Made by a program: the position numbers and the translations under genes. DNA of 34,656 bases from Bacteroidales bacterium UBA1189 (lineage in GTDB: Bacteria; Bacteroidota; Bacteroidia; Bacteroidales; Bacteroidaceae): positions 24,021-58,676 of the forward strand of contig DBYJ01000027.1 in the NCBI GenBank assembly GCA_002309805.1, in the 5' to 3' direction. The notes beneath the pieces were generated by a model that saw only the letters and a list, made by a program, of their open reading frames with translations, had not been told where the DNA came from and did not search any database. Each line of letters begins with the position of its first letter. Positions within the stretch are counted from its first letter, which is position 1. Shown in pieces: positions 23,436 through 31,858 of the stretch.

Positions 23436-24731
23436 TTATTTGAAGGTCTTCTTTCCGTTCTGGATGGTTAGTCCTTTGTAGGTTTCGTCGACGCGCTGGC
23501 CTGAAAGATTATAGAGCCCCTCTCCCCACTCTCCCATATGGGGGAGAGCTTCCCCTCCGTTAAGGATGGGGTTTGGTCTTATGGCAGAAGGGGCAAGGAT
23601 GGCCCTGTGCATGCGGCAGACATTCTCCAGCAAAGAGGCGCCACTAACCATCGCTCCCATCGAAGCCGTTTCTGAATAGTTGAAATTCTCTCCCCAAAAA
23701 TAGGGGCAATACGTGTTGGGGTAGCGCTCGAGGGCAAGATGATTCCAAAGGGCATTGGCATTGTTTTGCAGATATCTCATGATGCTTTTCCTGCGCGAGA
23801 GCAGCATTTCATCGTCAAGCACAAAGTTCACGGCGTAGGGAATCAGCACAGCCTTGAAAATGCTTTGGTCCATCGATGTTCCCTCATGCCGGAGCAGCCC
23901 ATTATTGGTGCATCGCGAGCTGGTAAAAGCGTAGTTGAAATAGAGGCTTGCCTTTGTCTTATAATCCTGTTTTCCTGTGATATGATAGAGCCGACGGAGG
24001 GCTTCTCCGAGAGTTCCCTGAGTGTAGCTCAGGGGCGGCTCTTCTACACGTCCGTCGGATTTGGTGATGCCGCTTTTGATGAGATAGTCGTAGTAGGTTT
24101 CGGCATCGTTGAGATAGGATTCGGTGCCGTAGTACTCGTAAAGCCTTGTCGCCAGCAGGCAGGCTGGGGAGAGCGTGCAGGCGTTGGCTTTTGAGCCGGC
24201 ATCGGTGTTCCAGGGGAGATAGGTGCCGACGGAATCGGTTTTCTTGCGCGAGGCAATGATGGTGTAGATCGTCTTTGCCTGCCGGAAAAAGCGTTCATTA
24301 TCCAAGGCTTCAGCCATGTGGAAAATCGCCAGTCCAATCCAGGCCATATCGTCTGTGTAGGGGTTGGTGAAGGTGCTGCCAGCATAATTGTTGGCGTAGT
24401 TGCTGTACCAGCGTTCCATGTACCGTTTGTAGGTAGCAGCTTCGTCTGTCCGCCCTTCTTCGAGATAGCGCTCGTAGGCATAGATGATGACGTCGATGGC
24501 ATGAGCTTGTTGCCAGTAGATGTACTTCGAGGAGTTTGCTACATCCTTCGGCGTTGACCAGAACGTGCCCTTGTTTTTGTTCATGAAATTCTCGATGAGA
24601 CAATACTCCAGCGAGTCGGTCTTGCCTTCGTAATTGCCTGTGATATACTCCGCTAATTCTGAATCTGCCCAAAGATCTCCGATGTTGAAGCATAGGGCCA
24701 GAAGGACGAAGAGGACTTTCAGGGTTTTCAT
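23436..24731 (-). CDS. Secreted GH76 alpha-1,6-mannanase-like glycoside hydrolase
   Basis: From the ATG at 24731 the protein has 431 residues. It has a signal peptide (about 1-22, MKTLKVLFVLLALCFNIGDLWA), a GH76-type helical barrel to about residue 370, and the common C-terminal tail LYNLSGQRV...GLTIQNGKKTFK. The paired aspartates of the GH76 active site are visible in PYTDDMAWIG (D127, D128). GH76 enzymes cut alpha-1,6-mannan, such as the backbone of fungal cell-wall mannan. The upstream part of the frame (24732-24974) is not coding. Just before the tail, PNPILNGGEALPHMGEWGEG is encoded by an inserted GC-rich repeat. It is transcribed divergently from the mutarotase gene; no SusC/SusD pair is in the window. 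Confidence 0.85.
   Translation of the reverse strand: MKTLKVLFVLLALCFNIGDLWADSELAEYITGNYEGKTDSLEYCLIENFMNKNKGTFWSTPKDVANSSKYIYWQQAHAIDVIIYAYERYLEEGRTDEAATYKRYMERWYSNYANNYAGSTFTNPYTDDMAWIGLAIFHMAEALDNERFFRQAKTIYTIIASRKKTDSVGTYLPWNTDAGSKANACTLSPACLLATRLYEYYGTESYLNDAETYYDYLIKSGITKSDGRVEEPPLSYTQGTLGEALRRLYHITGKQDYKTKASLYFNYAFTSSRCTNNGLLRHEGTSMDQSIFKAVLIPYAVNFVLDDEMLLSRRKSIMRYLQNNANALWNHLALERYPNTYCPYFWGENFNYSETASMGAMVSGASLLENVCRMHRAILAPSAIRPNPILNGGEALPHMGEWGEGLYNLSGQRVDETYKGLTIQNGKKTFK
23517..23573. repeat. GC-rich double-hairpin element inside the GH76 gene
   Basis: CTCTCCC (23529-23535) pairs with GGGAGAG (23542-23548) around a short loop, followed by a second imperfect inverted repeat, CCCCTCC (23552-23558) with GGATGGGG (23564-23571). 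The layout, two hairpins in a row, matches 3820-3860. It is in frame and lies directly before the C-terminal tail. Confidence 0.75.
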
Positions 24732-24757
24732 CTTTTCGGTTTTATTGAGAGTTGCTG

Positions 24758-24789
24758 CAAAGGTAGTGCAAGCCGAGTGAGAATGCAAA
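24758..24789 (-). promoter_or_regulatory. Promoter of the GH76 gene
   Basis: On the minus strand TTTG (24789-24786) and TACCTTTG (24765-24758) are separated by 20 bases, an excellent Bacteroidota promoter. The start near 24752 gives a 20-nt leader. It is back to back with the promoter at 24805-24836. Confidence 0.78.
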
Positions 24790-24804
24790 TTTATTTGCAA
24801 TTTG

Positions 24805-24836
24805 TTTGGCCGTCTCCGAAAAAAGCAGTATCTTTG
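24805..24836 (+). promoter_or_regulatory. Promoter of the mutarotase-fucP pair
   Basis: TTTG (24805-24808) and TATCTTTG (24829-24836) are separated by 20 bases. The start near 24843 is about 20 bases before the ATG at 24864. Only 15 bases separate this promoter from the divergent one, so a regulator bound here could control both. Confidence 0.8.
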
Positions 24837-24863
24837 AAGGCGAAATACGAAACAATCACCCTG

Positions 24864-25244
24864 ATGGAAAAAGGATACCCAGTCAAGTACTTTGGCCAGC
24901 CTGTACGCCGCTTCTGCCAGACGCTGGATTTGAAGGATGACCCAGAGTTGATAGAGCGTTACAAGCGTGTTCATAGCAAGGAGGAATCCTGGCCTGAGAT
25001 ACGTGCAGGCATACGCGAAGTCGGCATTCTTGAGATGGAAATCTACATTCTTGGCAATCGTCTCTTCATGATTGTAGAAACGCCGTTGGACTTCGACTGG
25101 GATAGCGCTATGGCCCGCTTGGCTACCTTGCCCCGTCAGCAGGAATGGGAAGACTTTGTCGCTCTCTTCCAGGCTTCCAAGCCAGGGGCTTCGTCAGCTG
25201 AAAAATGGCAGATGATGGAGCGCATGTTCTATCTCTATGACTGA
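24864..25244 (+). CDS. L-rhamnose/L-fucose mutarotase family protein (RhaM-type)
   Basis: The 126-residue protein from the ATG at 24864 (MEKGYPVKYFGQPVRRFCQTL) fits the RhaM family (DUF718), small dimeric enzymes that interconvert the alpha and beta forms of 6-deoxy sugars. Visible family features are KDDPELIERYKRVHSKEESWPEI (about 22-44) with the active-site histidine, and GILEMEIYILGNRLFMIVET. The promoter maps inside the longer upstream frame, so the 24777 start is wrong. The next gene is a FucP-type permease, so I favour L-fucose as substrate over L-rhamnose; this is inference from context. Confidence 0.85.
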   Translation: MEKGYPVKYFGQPVRRFCQTLDLKDDPELIERYKRVHSKEESWPEIRAGIREVGILEMEIYILGNRLFMIVETPLDFDWDSAMARLATLPRQQEWEDFVALFQASKPGASSAEKWQMMERMFYLYD

Positions 25245-25287
25245 TTTGAATCCTTAAATATCATTTTCAATCCTCAATCTTCAATTT

Positions 25288-26565
25288 ATGAAAAAGCCTG
25301 CTGTCGTCAGCAAACAGTTTCTGCTGCCCTTTGTGCTTGTTACGAGCCTCTTTTTCTTTTGGGGCATTGCCAATAACATGACCGATACGCTCCTTGCCGC
25401 CTTCAAGCGCATTATGAGCATGACCGATACGCAGACATCGCTCATCCAGTTCTCGTTCTACGGGGCCTATGCTGTGCTGGCTTTGCCTGCTGCCTTGTTC
25501 ATCAAGCGTTACAGCTACAAGAGCGGTATCGTCTTGGGCTTGTTCATGTATGCTCTTGGAGCCATCTTGTTTTTCCCTGCCAGCAAGGCTGCGAGCTATA
25601 CGTTCTACCTTGGCGCCATCTTCATCCTGGCGGGCGGATGCAGCATCCTGGAAACTACGGCAAACCCCTATATCCTGTCCATGGGCGCTCCTGAGACTGC
25701 TACGCGCCGTCTGAATGTGGCTCAGGCGTTCAATCCGCTAGGTTCTATTACGGGCATTCTGCTCAGCACGTTTTTCATTCAGGCCGAATTGAATAGTGCC
25801 GATGCCACAGCCCGTGCTGCCATGAGTGAGGCGCAGCTTGAGGCCATTCAGGCTCACGAACTGGGCGCTGTCACAGGGACGTACATGACGCTGGGCTTCG
25901 TGTTGTTGGCTGTGCTGGTGATTATGCTGTTGTCGCACATGCCAAAGACGGATAAGGCATCCATAGCCGATGAGAATCCCAAGTCGGGCTCTACGATCCG
26001 TCGCTTGGCAAATAACAAGCGTTACTGGATGGGCGTGGTGGCGCAATTCTTCTACGTGGGGGCGCAGATTGGCGTCTGGTCGTTCACCATCCGTCTGGCA
26101 ATGAGCGAGCTCGGCATTCGCGAGCAAGCGGGAAGCGTCATCTACCTCATCTCCATCATCGGTTTCAGCGCCAGTCGTTTCGTCTTCACTTGGCTGATGA
26201 AGTATTTCCGCCCATCACGCCTGTTGGTTGTGGCTGCTATTGCAGATATTGTGCTTTCGCTTGTCGTCGTCCTTACGCAGGGCATGGGCTGGCTGCCTGT
26301 TTGTGCGCTGATAGCCATCAGCCTCTTTATGAGCCTCATGTTCCCCACTATTTACGGCATTGCCCTTGACGGCATAGGCGACGATGCGAAGATTGGCGCT
26401 TCGGGGCTAATCATGGCCATTCTGGGTGGCGCTTTGCTGACGCCGCTTCAGGCCGTCATCTCCGATGCCACTTCCATCAATACCAGCTATCTCGTGCCGG
26501 CATTCTGCTTCCTTGTCGTGTTGCTCTACGGACTTTATGTGGAGAAACATCGCAGCGTGGCATAG
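25288..26565 (+). CDS. fucP: L-fucose:H+ symporter-type MFS permease
   Basis: The 425-residue membrane protein has about twelve hydrophobic segments and the FucP/GluP family pattern. It starts VTSLFFFWGIANNMTDTLLAAFKRIM (about 19-44), and LETTANPYILSMG follows near residue 130 with NVAQAFNPLGSITGILLS next to it. It imports a sugar with protons across the inner membrane. The family also includes glucose/galactose transporters, so the substrate is not certain; the mutarotase upstream (43-base gap) supports a 6-deoxy sugar such as L-fucose. No fucose isomerase, kinase or aldolase gene is in the window. Confidence 0.88.
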   Translation: MKKPAVVSKQFLLPFVLVTSLFFFWGIANNMTDTLLAAFKRIMSMTDTQTSLIQFSFYGAYAVLALPAALFIKRYSYKSGIVLGLFMYALGAILFFPASKAASYTFYLGAIFILAGGCSILETTANPYILSMGAPETATRRLNVAQAFNPLGSITGILLSTFFIQAELNSADATARAAMSEAQLEAIQAHELGAVTGTYMTLGFVLLAVLVIMLLSHMPKTDKASIADENPKSGSTIRRLANNKRYWMGVVAQFFYVGAQIGVWSFTIRLAMSELGIREQAGSVIYLISIIGFSASRFVFTWLMKYFRPSRLLVVAAIADIVLSLVVVLTQGMGWLPVCALIAISLFMSLMFPTIYGIALDGIGDDAKIGASGLIMAILGGALLTPLQAVISDATSINTSYLVPAFCFLVVLLYGLYVEKHRSVA

Positions 26566-26626
26566 CATCATGGCTTTGACTTTTTTATCGCGCGTGCGCG
26601 TACCTATTTAAATTATATTAAAAAGA

Positions 26627-26658
26627 TTTGCGCGTATCGGATTTTTATTGTATCTTTG
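26627..26658 (+). promoter_or_regulatory. gyrB promoter
   Basis: TTTG (26627-26630) and TATCTTTG (26651-26658) are 20 bases apart, a near-perfect Bacteroidota promoter. The leader from about 26665 to the gyrB ATG at 26726 is about 60 nt. The 160-base gap also holds CGCGCGTGCGCG (26589-26600), a short palindrome after fucP. Confidence 0.8.
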
Positions 26659-26725
26659 TCCGATTTTTGACTAGAGCCCCATTGGCCATCGCTTAACAGT
26701 TTGATTATACGATAGAAAGACAATA

Positions 26726-28690
26726 ATGATTGACAACGAAGAATTGATCAGAGAAGGAGCAGAACACTACTCCGCAGAAAACATCCAAGTGCTCGAAGGC
26801 CTTGAGGCCGTCCGCAAACGCCCTGCCATGTACATTGGCGACATCAGTACGAAGGGACTCCACCATCTTGTCTATGAGGTAGTCGATAACGCTATCGACG
26901 AGGCTTTGGCGGGCTTTTGCACCCATATTGAAGTTTTTATTAATCCCGATAACTCCATAACCGTGCAGGATAACGGACGTGGAATTCCTGTTGACTGGCA
27001 CGAGAAAGAACAGAAGTCGGCCCTCGAGGTTGTCATGACTGTCCTCCATGCAGGCGGTAAGTTCGACAAGGGCTCCTACAAGGTCTCGGGCGGTCTTCAT
27101 GGCGTCGGCGTCAGCTGCGTCAACGGACTCTCGTCGAAGATGATTACGCAGGTGTTCCGCAACGGCAAGATTTACCAGCAGGAGTATTCTTGTGGCAAGC
27201 CTACAACGCCTGTCACCGAAATCGGCACCACAGACCTTCACGGCACCCGTCAGCAGTTCTGGCCCGACCGTACCATCTTTACCGTTTGGGAATACAACTA
27301 CGAAACCCTCGCCACCCGTATGCGCGAGTTGGCTTTCCTTAATGCAGGCATTACCATCACCCTTACCGACCTGCGTCCTGACGACGAAGGAAACACCCGT
27401 ACCGAAGTCTTCCACAGCGAAGAGGGCCTGCGTGAGTTCGTCCGTTATATCGACAGCAGCCGTATCCACCTCTTCGACGATATCATCTACCTGAATACGG
27501 AGAAGAACGGCGTACCCATCGAGGTTGCCATTATGTACAACACCTCCTACTCTGAAAATCTTCACAGCTACGTCAATAACATCAACACCATCGAAGGCGG
27601 TACGCACCTTGCCGGCTTCCGCGCTGCCCTCACACGTACTCTCAAGAAGTATGCTGAGGATAGCAAGGCCCTTGAGAAGGCCAAGGTGGAAATAGCCCCC
27701 GAGGATTTCCGTGAAGGACTGACGGCAGTTATCAGCATTAAGGTTGCCGAGCCTCAGTTCGAGGGACAGACTAAGACCAAGCTGGGAAATAGCGAGGTGA
27801 TGGGCGCCGTACAGACGGCAGTTGGCGAAGCCCTCAGCGAGTATCTCGAAGAACATCCCAAGGAGGCTAAGCTGATTGTCGATAAGGTCGTTTTGGCAGC
27901 TGCGGCTCGTATTGCCGCCCGCAAGGCCCGCGAGAGCGTCCAGCGCAAGAACCCTATGAGCGGAGGCGGACTGCCAGGCAAACTGGCAGACTGCTCCGAC
28001 AAGGATCCTGCCAACTGCGAGCTTTTCATTGTCGAGGGCGACTCTGCAGGCGGTTCGGCTAAGCAGGGACGCAGCCGACTTACCCAGGCCATCCTCCCCA
28101 TCCGAGGTAAGATTTTCAACGTCGAGCGTGTCATGTGGCACAAGGCTTTCGAGCACGAGGAAGTCAACAACATCATTCAGGCTCTTGGCGTCCGCTTCGG
28201 CCTCAATCCCGAGGACAGCAAGGAAGCCAACTACGATAAGCTGCGCTACTACAAGGTTATCATCATGACCGATGCCGACGTCGATGGCTCGCACATCGAC
28301 ACCCTCATCATGACGCTCTTCTACCGCTACATGCCTGAGTTGATTGAGCGTGGGCACCTCTATATCGCTACACCTCCTCTCTACCTCTGCACCAAGGGCA
28401 AGGTAAAGGAATACTGCTATACCGATGTTCAGCGTCAGCAGTTCATCGACCAGTATGGTGGTGGTAACGAGAACGCCATTACCACCCAGCGCTACAAAGG
28501 TTTGGGTGAGATGAACGCCGACCAGCTATGGGAAACCACCATGAATCCTGAAACGCGTCTCCTCAAGCAGGTCACCATCGAGAATGCTGCCGATGCCGAT
28601 TACGTCTTCAGTATGCTGATGGGCGAGGACGTCGGGCCGCGTCGCGAATTCATCGAGAAAAACGCCACTTATGCCAACATCGACGCATAA
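26726..28690 (+). CDS. gyrB: DNA gyrase subunit B
   Basis: GyrB is the ATPase subunit of gyrase, which introduces negative supercoils with GyrA. The 654-residue length fits the short form, without the enteric insert. The N-terminus has VLEGLEAVRKRPAMYIGD (about 18-35), the ATP site EVVDNAIDEALAG (about 51-63) and GRGIPVDWH, then GLHGVGVSCVNGLS near 118-131. The TOPRIM domain shows EGDSAGGSAKQGR near 434-446 and DADVDGSHI near 515-523. YKGLGEMNADQLWETTMNP lies near the C-terminus. It has its own strong promoter. Gyrase B and topoisomerase IV ParE are similar; the length and the AGGSAKQGR motif favour GyrB. Confidence 0.96.
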   Translation: MIDNEELIREGAEHYSAENIQVLEGLEAVRKRPAMYIGDISTKGLHHLVYEVVDNAIDEALAGFCTHIEVFINPDNSITVQDNGRGIPVDWHEKEQKSALEVVMTVLHAGGKFDKGSYKVSGGLHGVGVSCVNGLSSKMITQVFRNGKIYQQEYSCGKPTTPVTEIGTTDLHGTRQQFWPDRTIFTVWEYNYETLATRMRELAFLNAGITITLTDLRPDDEGNTRTEVFHSEEGLREFVRYIDSSRIHLFDDIIYLNTEKNGVPIEVAIMYNTSYSENLHSYVNNINTIEGGTHLAGFRAALTRTLKKYAEDSKALEKAKVEIAPEDFREGLTAVISIKVAEPQFEGQTKTKLGNSEVMGAVQTAVGEALSEYLEEHPKEAKLIVDKVVLAAAARIAARKARESVQRKNPMSGGGLPGKLADCSDKDPANCELFIVEGDSAGGSAKQGRSRLTQAILPIRGKIFNVERVMWHKAFEHEEVNNIIQALGVRFGLNPEDSKEANYDKLRYYKVIIMTDADVDGSHIDTLIMTLFYRYMPELIERGHLYIATPPLYLCTKGKVKEYCYTDVQRQQFIDQYGGGNENAITTQRYKGLGEMNADQLWETTMNPETRLLKQVTIENAADADYVFSMLMGEDVGPRREFIEKNATYANIDA

Positions 28691-28692
28691 TT

Positions 28693-28782
28693 GGTTTAAC
28701 GTTTAAGGTTTAACGTTTAACGAGGCTGGCGCAAGGGCATCGAAGGGCGTATTCGTTAAACCTTAAACGTTTATCGTTAAAC
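28693..28782 (+). repeat. 90-bp inverted-repeat element, copy 2
   Basis: A perfect 17-bp inverted repeat, ACGTTTAAGGTTTAACG (28699-28715) with its complement at 28754-28770, encloses a 38-base loop. The outermost GGTTTAACG and CGTTAAAC extend the symmetry. The loop shares GCTGGCGCAA and the sequence after it with copy 1 (7401-7490, opposite orientation). It sits 2 bases after the gyrB stop and 9 bases before the next gene. It may work as a processing or termination hairpin. Confidence 0.85.
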
Positions 28783-28791
28783 AAAACCCAC

Positions 28792-29370
28792 ATGGTTCAG
28801 GTAGGTGATGTCATAGTCTCATTCGATGTGCTGAGGGAGAAGTTCTCTTGTGACCTCGATGCCTGTAGGGGCGCTTGTTGCATAGAGGGCGACGCAGGAG
28901 CGCCCGTTACGCTCGACGAGATTGCCGAGATAGAATCCCTTCTGCCCGACATCGAAGACGATCTTACCCCTGAAGCTCGCGCTATAATTGCTCGTCAGGG
29001 CGTGGCTTATACCGACCCTACGGGCGATCTTGTAACCTCTATTGTGGGAGGAAAGGACTGCGTTTTTGGCATGAAAAAAGGCGGAATGACCCTTTGTGCC
29101 ATAGAAAAAGCCTGGCGCGAGGGAAGCACTTCGTTCCAGAAGCCTGTCAGCTGCCATCTCTATCCCATCCGCGTCAGCCATTTCGGCCAGTACTATGCCC
29201 TTAACTACAATCGATGGGACATCTGCAAAGCCGCCGTCATCAAAGGCGAAAAGGACGGCATCCCCGTCTATCGATTCCTTCGTGAGCCTCTCATTCGTCG
29301 TTTCGGTCAGGCTTGGTACGATGAACTCGAACTTGTCGTCTCTGAACTCTCGAAACAACATCTGCTTTGA
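28792..29370 (+). CDS. DUF3109 family cysteine-rich protein
   Basis: The 192-residue protein matches the DUF3109 family, common in Bacteroidota and of unknown function. It has CDLDACRGACCIEGDAGAP near residues 20-38, then CVFGMKKGGMTLCAIEKAW near 86-104, and SCHLYPIR near 124-131. The spaced cysteines (C20, C25, C29, C30, C86, C98, C125, C149) resemble the YkgJ-type cluster thought to bind zinc or an iron-sulphur centre. It is cytoplasmic. It may be co-transcribed with gyrB through the repeat element, or use a promoter I cannot see. Confidence 0.85.
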   Translation: MVQVGDVIVSFDVLREKFSCDLDACRGACCIEGDAGAPVTLDEIAEIESLLPDIEDDLTPEARAIIARQGVAYTDPTGDLVTSIVGGKDCVFGMKKGGMTLCAIEKAWREGSTSFQKPVSCHLYPIRVSHFGQYYALNYNRWDICKAAVIKGEKDGIPVYRFLREPLIRRFGQAWYDELELVVSELSKQHLL

Positions 29371-29404
29371 CAATTTCCAATTCCTAATTTGATAATTCCT
29401 GATT

Positions 29405-30124
29405 ATGAAAAAATGTCCTCGTTGCGGCCTGACGTTTGCCGATGATAACCGTTATTGCACCTCCTGTGGCAGTCCTTTGGAAGACGTGATAGAACAAGTG
29501 GCTGAATCCTCTGAGCCTGATCCTGAAGAAGAGGACGTTGCCGAGCCTCAGTCGGAAACCTCGGAACAGGCGTCAGACGAAAAGCCTGAACCCGACAAAA
29601 AACCGGACTTCGAGCAGAAGGCTGCGAATATGGCTGACGATCTTAGCGAAGCTCTTGGGGAACTTGGCGCGGCAGCAAAGAAAGTCGTCGAGAAAATCGG
29701 CGACAAAGCCAAAGAAGGTTACGAGAAATTCAAGGACGACGAAACCTTCAACAAGTATAGCGGCAAGGCCAAGGAAGGCTTCGAGAAGGTGATGGACACG
29801 CCCGATAGCACCTCCGAATACGATGCTGCAGACGTGGAAAACAACAAGATAATCTCCCTTTTCGCCTATCTCGGCATCCTCTTCATCGTCCCTCTTCTTG
29901 CAGGTAAGGACAGCAAGTATGCCCGCTTCCACACCAATCAGGGCATCATCCTCTTCATCCTTTATATCATCTTGGTATTCCTTTCCACCTTCCCCCATAT
30001 CGGCTGGGTTTTCACGATAGCTCAGATATTTGTTGCCCTGCTTGCCATTCTCGGCATCATCAACGCCGTCACAGGCAAAGCCCGCGAACTGCCCCTCATC
30101 GGCAAGTTCCGCATCCTGAAATAG
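29405..30124 (+). CDS. Zinc-ribbon membrane protein with DUF4870-like C-terminus
   Basis: The 239-residue protein begins with a zinc ribbon, C4-x2-C7 and C18-x2-C21 (MKKCPRCG...YCTSCG). A very acidic Glu/Pro-rich linker follows (about 28-70), then a lysine-rich helical stretch (about 75-140). The C-terminal domain has three hydrophobic segments from about 154, with IISLFAYLGILFIVPLLAGK and FHTNQGIILFILYIILV. The last part resembles DUF4870/Tic20-like small membrane domains, where an asparagine-glutamine pair before the second helix is typical. Function is unknown; related proteins occur widely in Bacteroidota. It starts 34 bases after the DUF3109 gene and is probably in the same transcript. 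Confidence 0.8.
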   Translation: MKKCPRCGLTFADDNRYCTSCGSPLEDVIEQVAESSEPDPEEEDVAEPQSETSEQASDEKPEPDKKPDFEQKAANMADDLSEALGELGAAAKKVVEKIGDKAKEGYEKFKDDETFNKYSGKAKEGFEKVMDTPDSTSEYDAADVENNKIISLFAYLGILFIVPLLAGKDSKYARFHTNQGIILFILYIILVFLSTFPHIGWVFTIAQIFVALLAILGIINAVTGKARELPLIGKFRILK

Positions 30125-30193
30125 CAAATCTCTTTGACCGAATGAAGACGAGGCTTTTATAATCTAAGTCTGTTCGTCTGCTGCTTTTATTTG

Positions 30194-30259
30194 CACAACG
30201 CGTTGAGCAACGTTGTACAACGCGTTGAGTAACGTTACACAACGCGTTGGGTAAACACG
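30194..30259. repeat. Three-unit 22-bp tandem repeat, family C
   Basis: Units start at 30194, 30216 and 30238. Each has ACAACGCGTTG (CAACGCGTTG is a perfect palindrome) followed by AGCAACGTT, AGTAACGTT or a degraded form. The array lies between two converging genes, 70 bases after the zinc-ribbon stop and 40 bases after the TlpA-like stop. I see no clear terminator in this 175-base gap. Confidence 0.85.
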
Positions 30260-30299
30260 AGTGTCCTCTTCAAAAGTGTTTTTATCCTGAACGAATGCG

Positions 30300-31763
30300 C
30301 TATTTTACTTTCTCTAATTCCTGCATCATCTCTTCCAAGCCAGGCCAGCCTACGTTGGTCTTGGCGAGTTTGCCTTCGCGGTCGTAGATGAGATAATGGG
30401 GAATGGCGTTTTCGTAGTCGGGGATTTGCATGGCCTCCACCTTCTCCTTGGGAACGATATAATGGTCGCCTGCGTGCTTTCTGATGTACTTCGTCCACTC
30501 GTTGCTCTCGCTACTGGTGTCGGTAATGTAGACGAAGTCCACTCCGCGTTCCAGCAGCTTTTCCTTCACGCTTTCCATCGCTTCCATTCCCATCCGGCAT
30601 GGCCCGCACCATGTGGCCCAGAAGTCGACGAAGACGATGCGCCCCTTGTGCTCGGCAACGATTTTCGGCAGCCACTCCTGAGGCTCACCTTCTGGCAAGT
30701 CGCGCCATGTGCCCTTGATGTTGGCGTTCTCCTTCTTCATTTCCGCCTGCACCTCGCGTATCTGCGCTTGGAACTCGGGTGACAAGGCATTCATTTCACT
30801 TTCAGTCACTCGCTGACCTGCCTTCACGCGCGTCATCACCTTCTTGGCCTCGTCCAGTTCCTTGAACCAGCGTCCTAAGGGTGAATCTTCCAGCCCATTG
30901 GCTTGGATGTAAAGCCTTCCTTCATCAAACATGTTATTCAAGCAGGCGAAGAAACCGAGTGCGTTGCGGTAGTAAGTCAGTTCGGGGGCATGAGGGTCTT
31001 GGAAGGTGAATTGCTGCTTGAACATGTCCAATGAGTCCTTGTCCTTGGTTAAGTTCCAAATCTTCTTCGTGAACGAGTAATCTCTCAGTTTTTTCAAGTA
31101 ATCCTGTTCAATAATCATTCTTTGGTATTCCCGTTCCTGTTCTGTGAGTTCGAGTGAATCCAACTGCTTCACAACTTCCTGAAACTCATTCCAACACACC
31201 TCGCGCCATTCATCGAAGGTGTCATGATAGTGAGCCGTAGCACATTCGCGACTATAGCTAAGCTCTATGTCTTTCATTTGAACGGGCAGGGGCAGTTCAA
31301 AGGTTGCTCCTTCGATATGGACGGCTTTGTTCCAGAGCTCACGTAACTTCTCGGTGGTGATGCTGTCGCGTGGCGTCTCTTTTTTGTAGTCCTCGTATGC
31401 AGCAAAAGCGGCTCTGTTGAAATCCAGCTTGACGGTGTCGCCCGGAAAGAGCATGATAGACAATCCGTTGGTGAATTCATGTTTCAGCGGATAGCAGATG
31501 TCCCATGTGAAGGTGAATGTTCCAGCGATGGAATCGGTGGTGATTTCAGGACCATTTCCTTTCAGCGATTCATGATTTTCCCAAAAACCGGGGTGTTTGT
31601 CCGTGTCGCCCAGTTTCCAGTCAATATACCGTCCCTGAATAACGGCAGGAGCACTCTTACGCTCCCACATGGGAAGGGCTGACGAGCTTTGCGGTTTATT
31701 TGGAGTGCATGCTGCAAGGGCGAGCAGAACGAAGAGAATGGCGATGGGGGTTTGCTTATTCAT
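30300..31763 (-). CDS. TlpA/ResA-like thioredoxin-fold lipoprotein
   Basis: The 487-residue protein has a lipoprotein signal peptide ending ALAAC (C19). A long N-terminal region follows (about 30-350) with many charged residues and no motif I recognise. The thioredoxin domain is at about 355-487, with VFVDFWATWCGPCRMGMEAM and the redox pair C386 and C389. Such Bacteroidota lipoproteins sit on the periplasmic side and reduce or isomerise disulphides; a DUF4369-type or related domain often precedes the thioredoxin fold, but I cannot confirm one here. A cis-proline is seen in AIPHYLIYD near 460. The partner is unknown. Confidence 0.88.
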   Translation of the reverse strand: MNKQTPIAILFVLLALAACTPNKPQSSSALPMWERKSAPAVIQGRYIDWKLGDTDKHPGFWENHESLKGNGPEITTDSIAGTFTFTWDICYPLKHEFTNGLSIMLFPGDTVKLDFNRAAFAAYEDYKKETPRDSITTEKLRELWNKAVHIEGATFELPLPVQMKDIELSYSRECATAHYHDTFDEWREVCWNEFQEVVKQLDSLELTEQEREYQRMIIEQDYLKKLRDYSFTKKIWNLTKDKDSLDMFKQQFTFQDPHAPELTYYRNALGFFACLNNMFDEGRLYIQANGLEDSPLGRWFKELDEAKKVMTRVKAGQRVTESEMNALSPEFQAQIREVQAEMKKENANIKGTWRDLPEGEPQEWLPKIVAEHKGRIVFVDFWATWCGPCRMGMEAMESVKEKLLERGVDFVYITDTSSESNEWTKYIRKHAGDHYIVPKEKVEAMQIPDYENAIPHYLIYDREGKLAKTNVGWPGLEEMMQELEKVK

Positions 31764-31858
31764 TGTTCAGGTGGTTCGTTAGTTACTACTTTAGTAGCGC
31801 AGAAAATGAAGTTCCCGTCCTAATGTTCTTTATGCGATTCTTTTGCGTAACGTGACAC

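Noticed and set aside
26705..28357. Minus-strand 550-residue frame opposite gyrB.
   Set aside because: It is antisense to an unmistakable gyrB, resembles no protein family, and long antisense frames are common in GC-balanced coding sequence of this type.
30146..30179. Terminator after the zinc-ribbon gene (AGACGA with TCGTCT).
   Set aside because: Only 6 bp of stem with a loop of about 22 bases and a broken T run (GCTGCTTTTATTT); could be chance.
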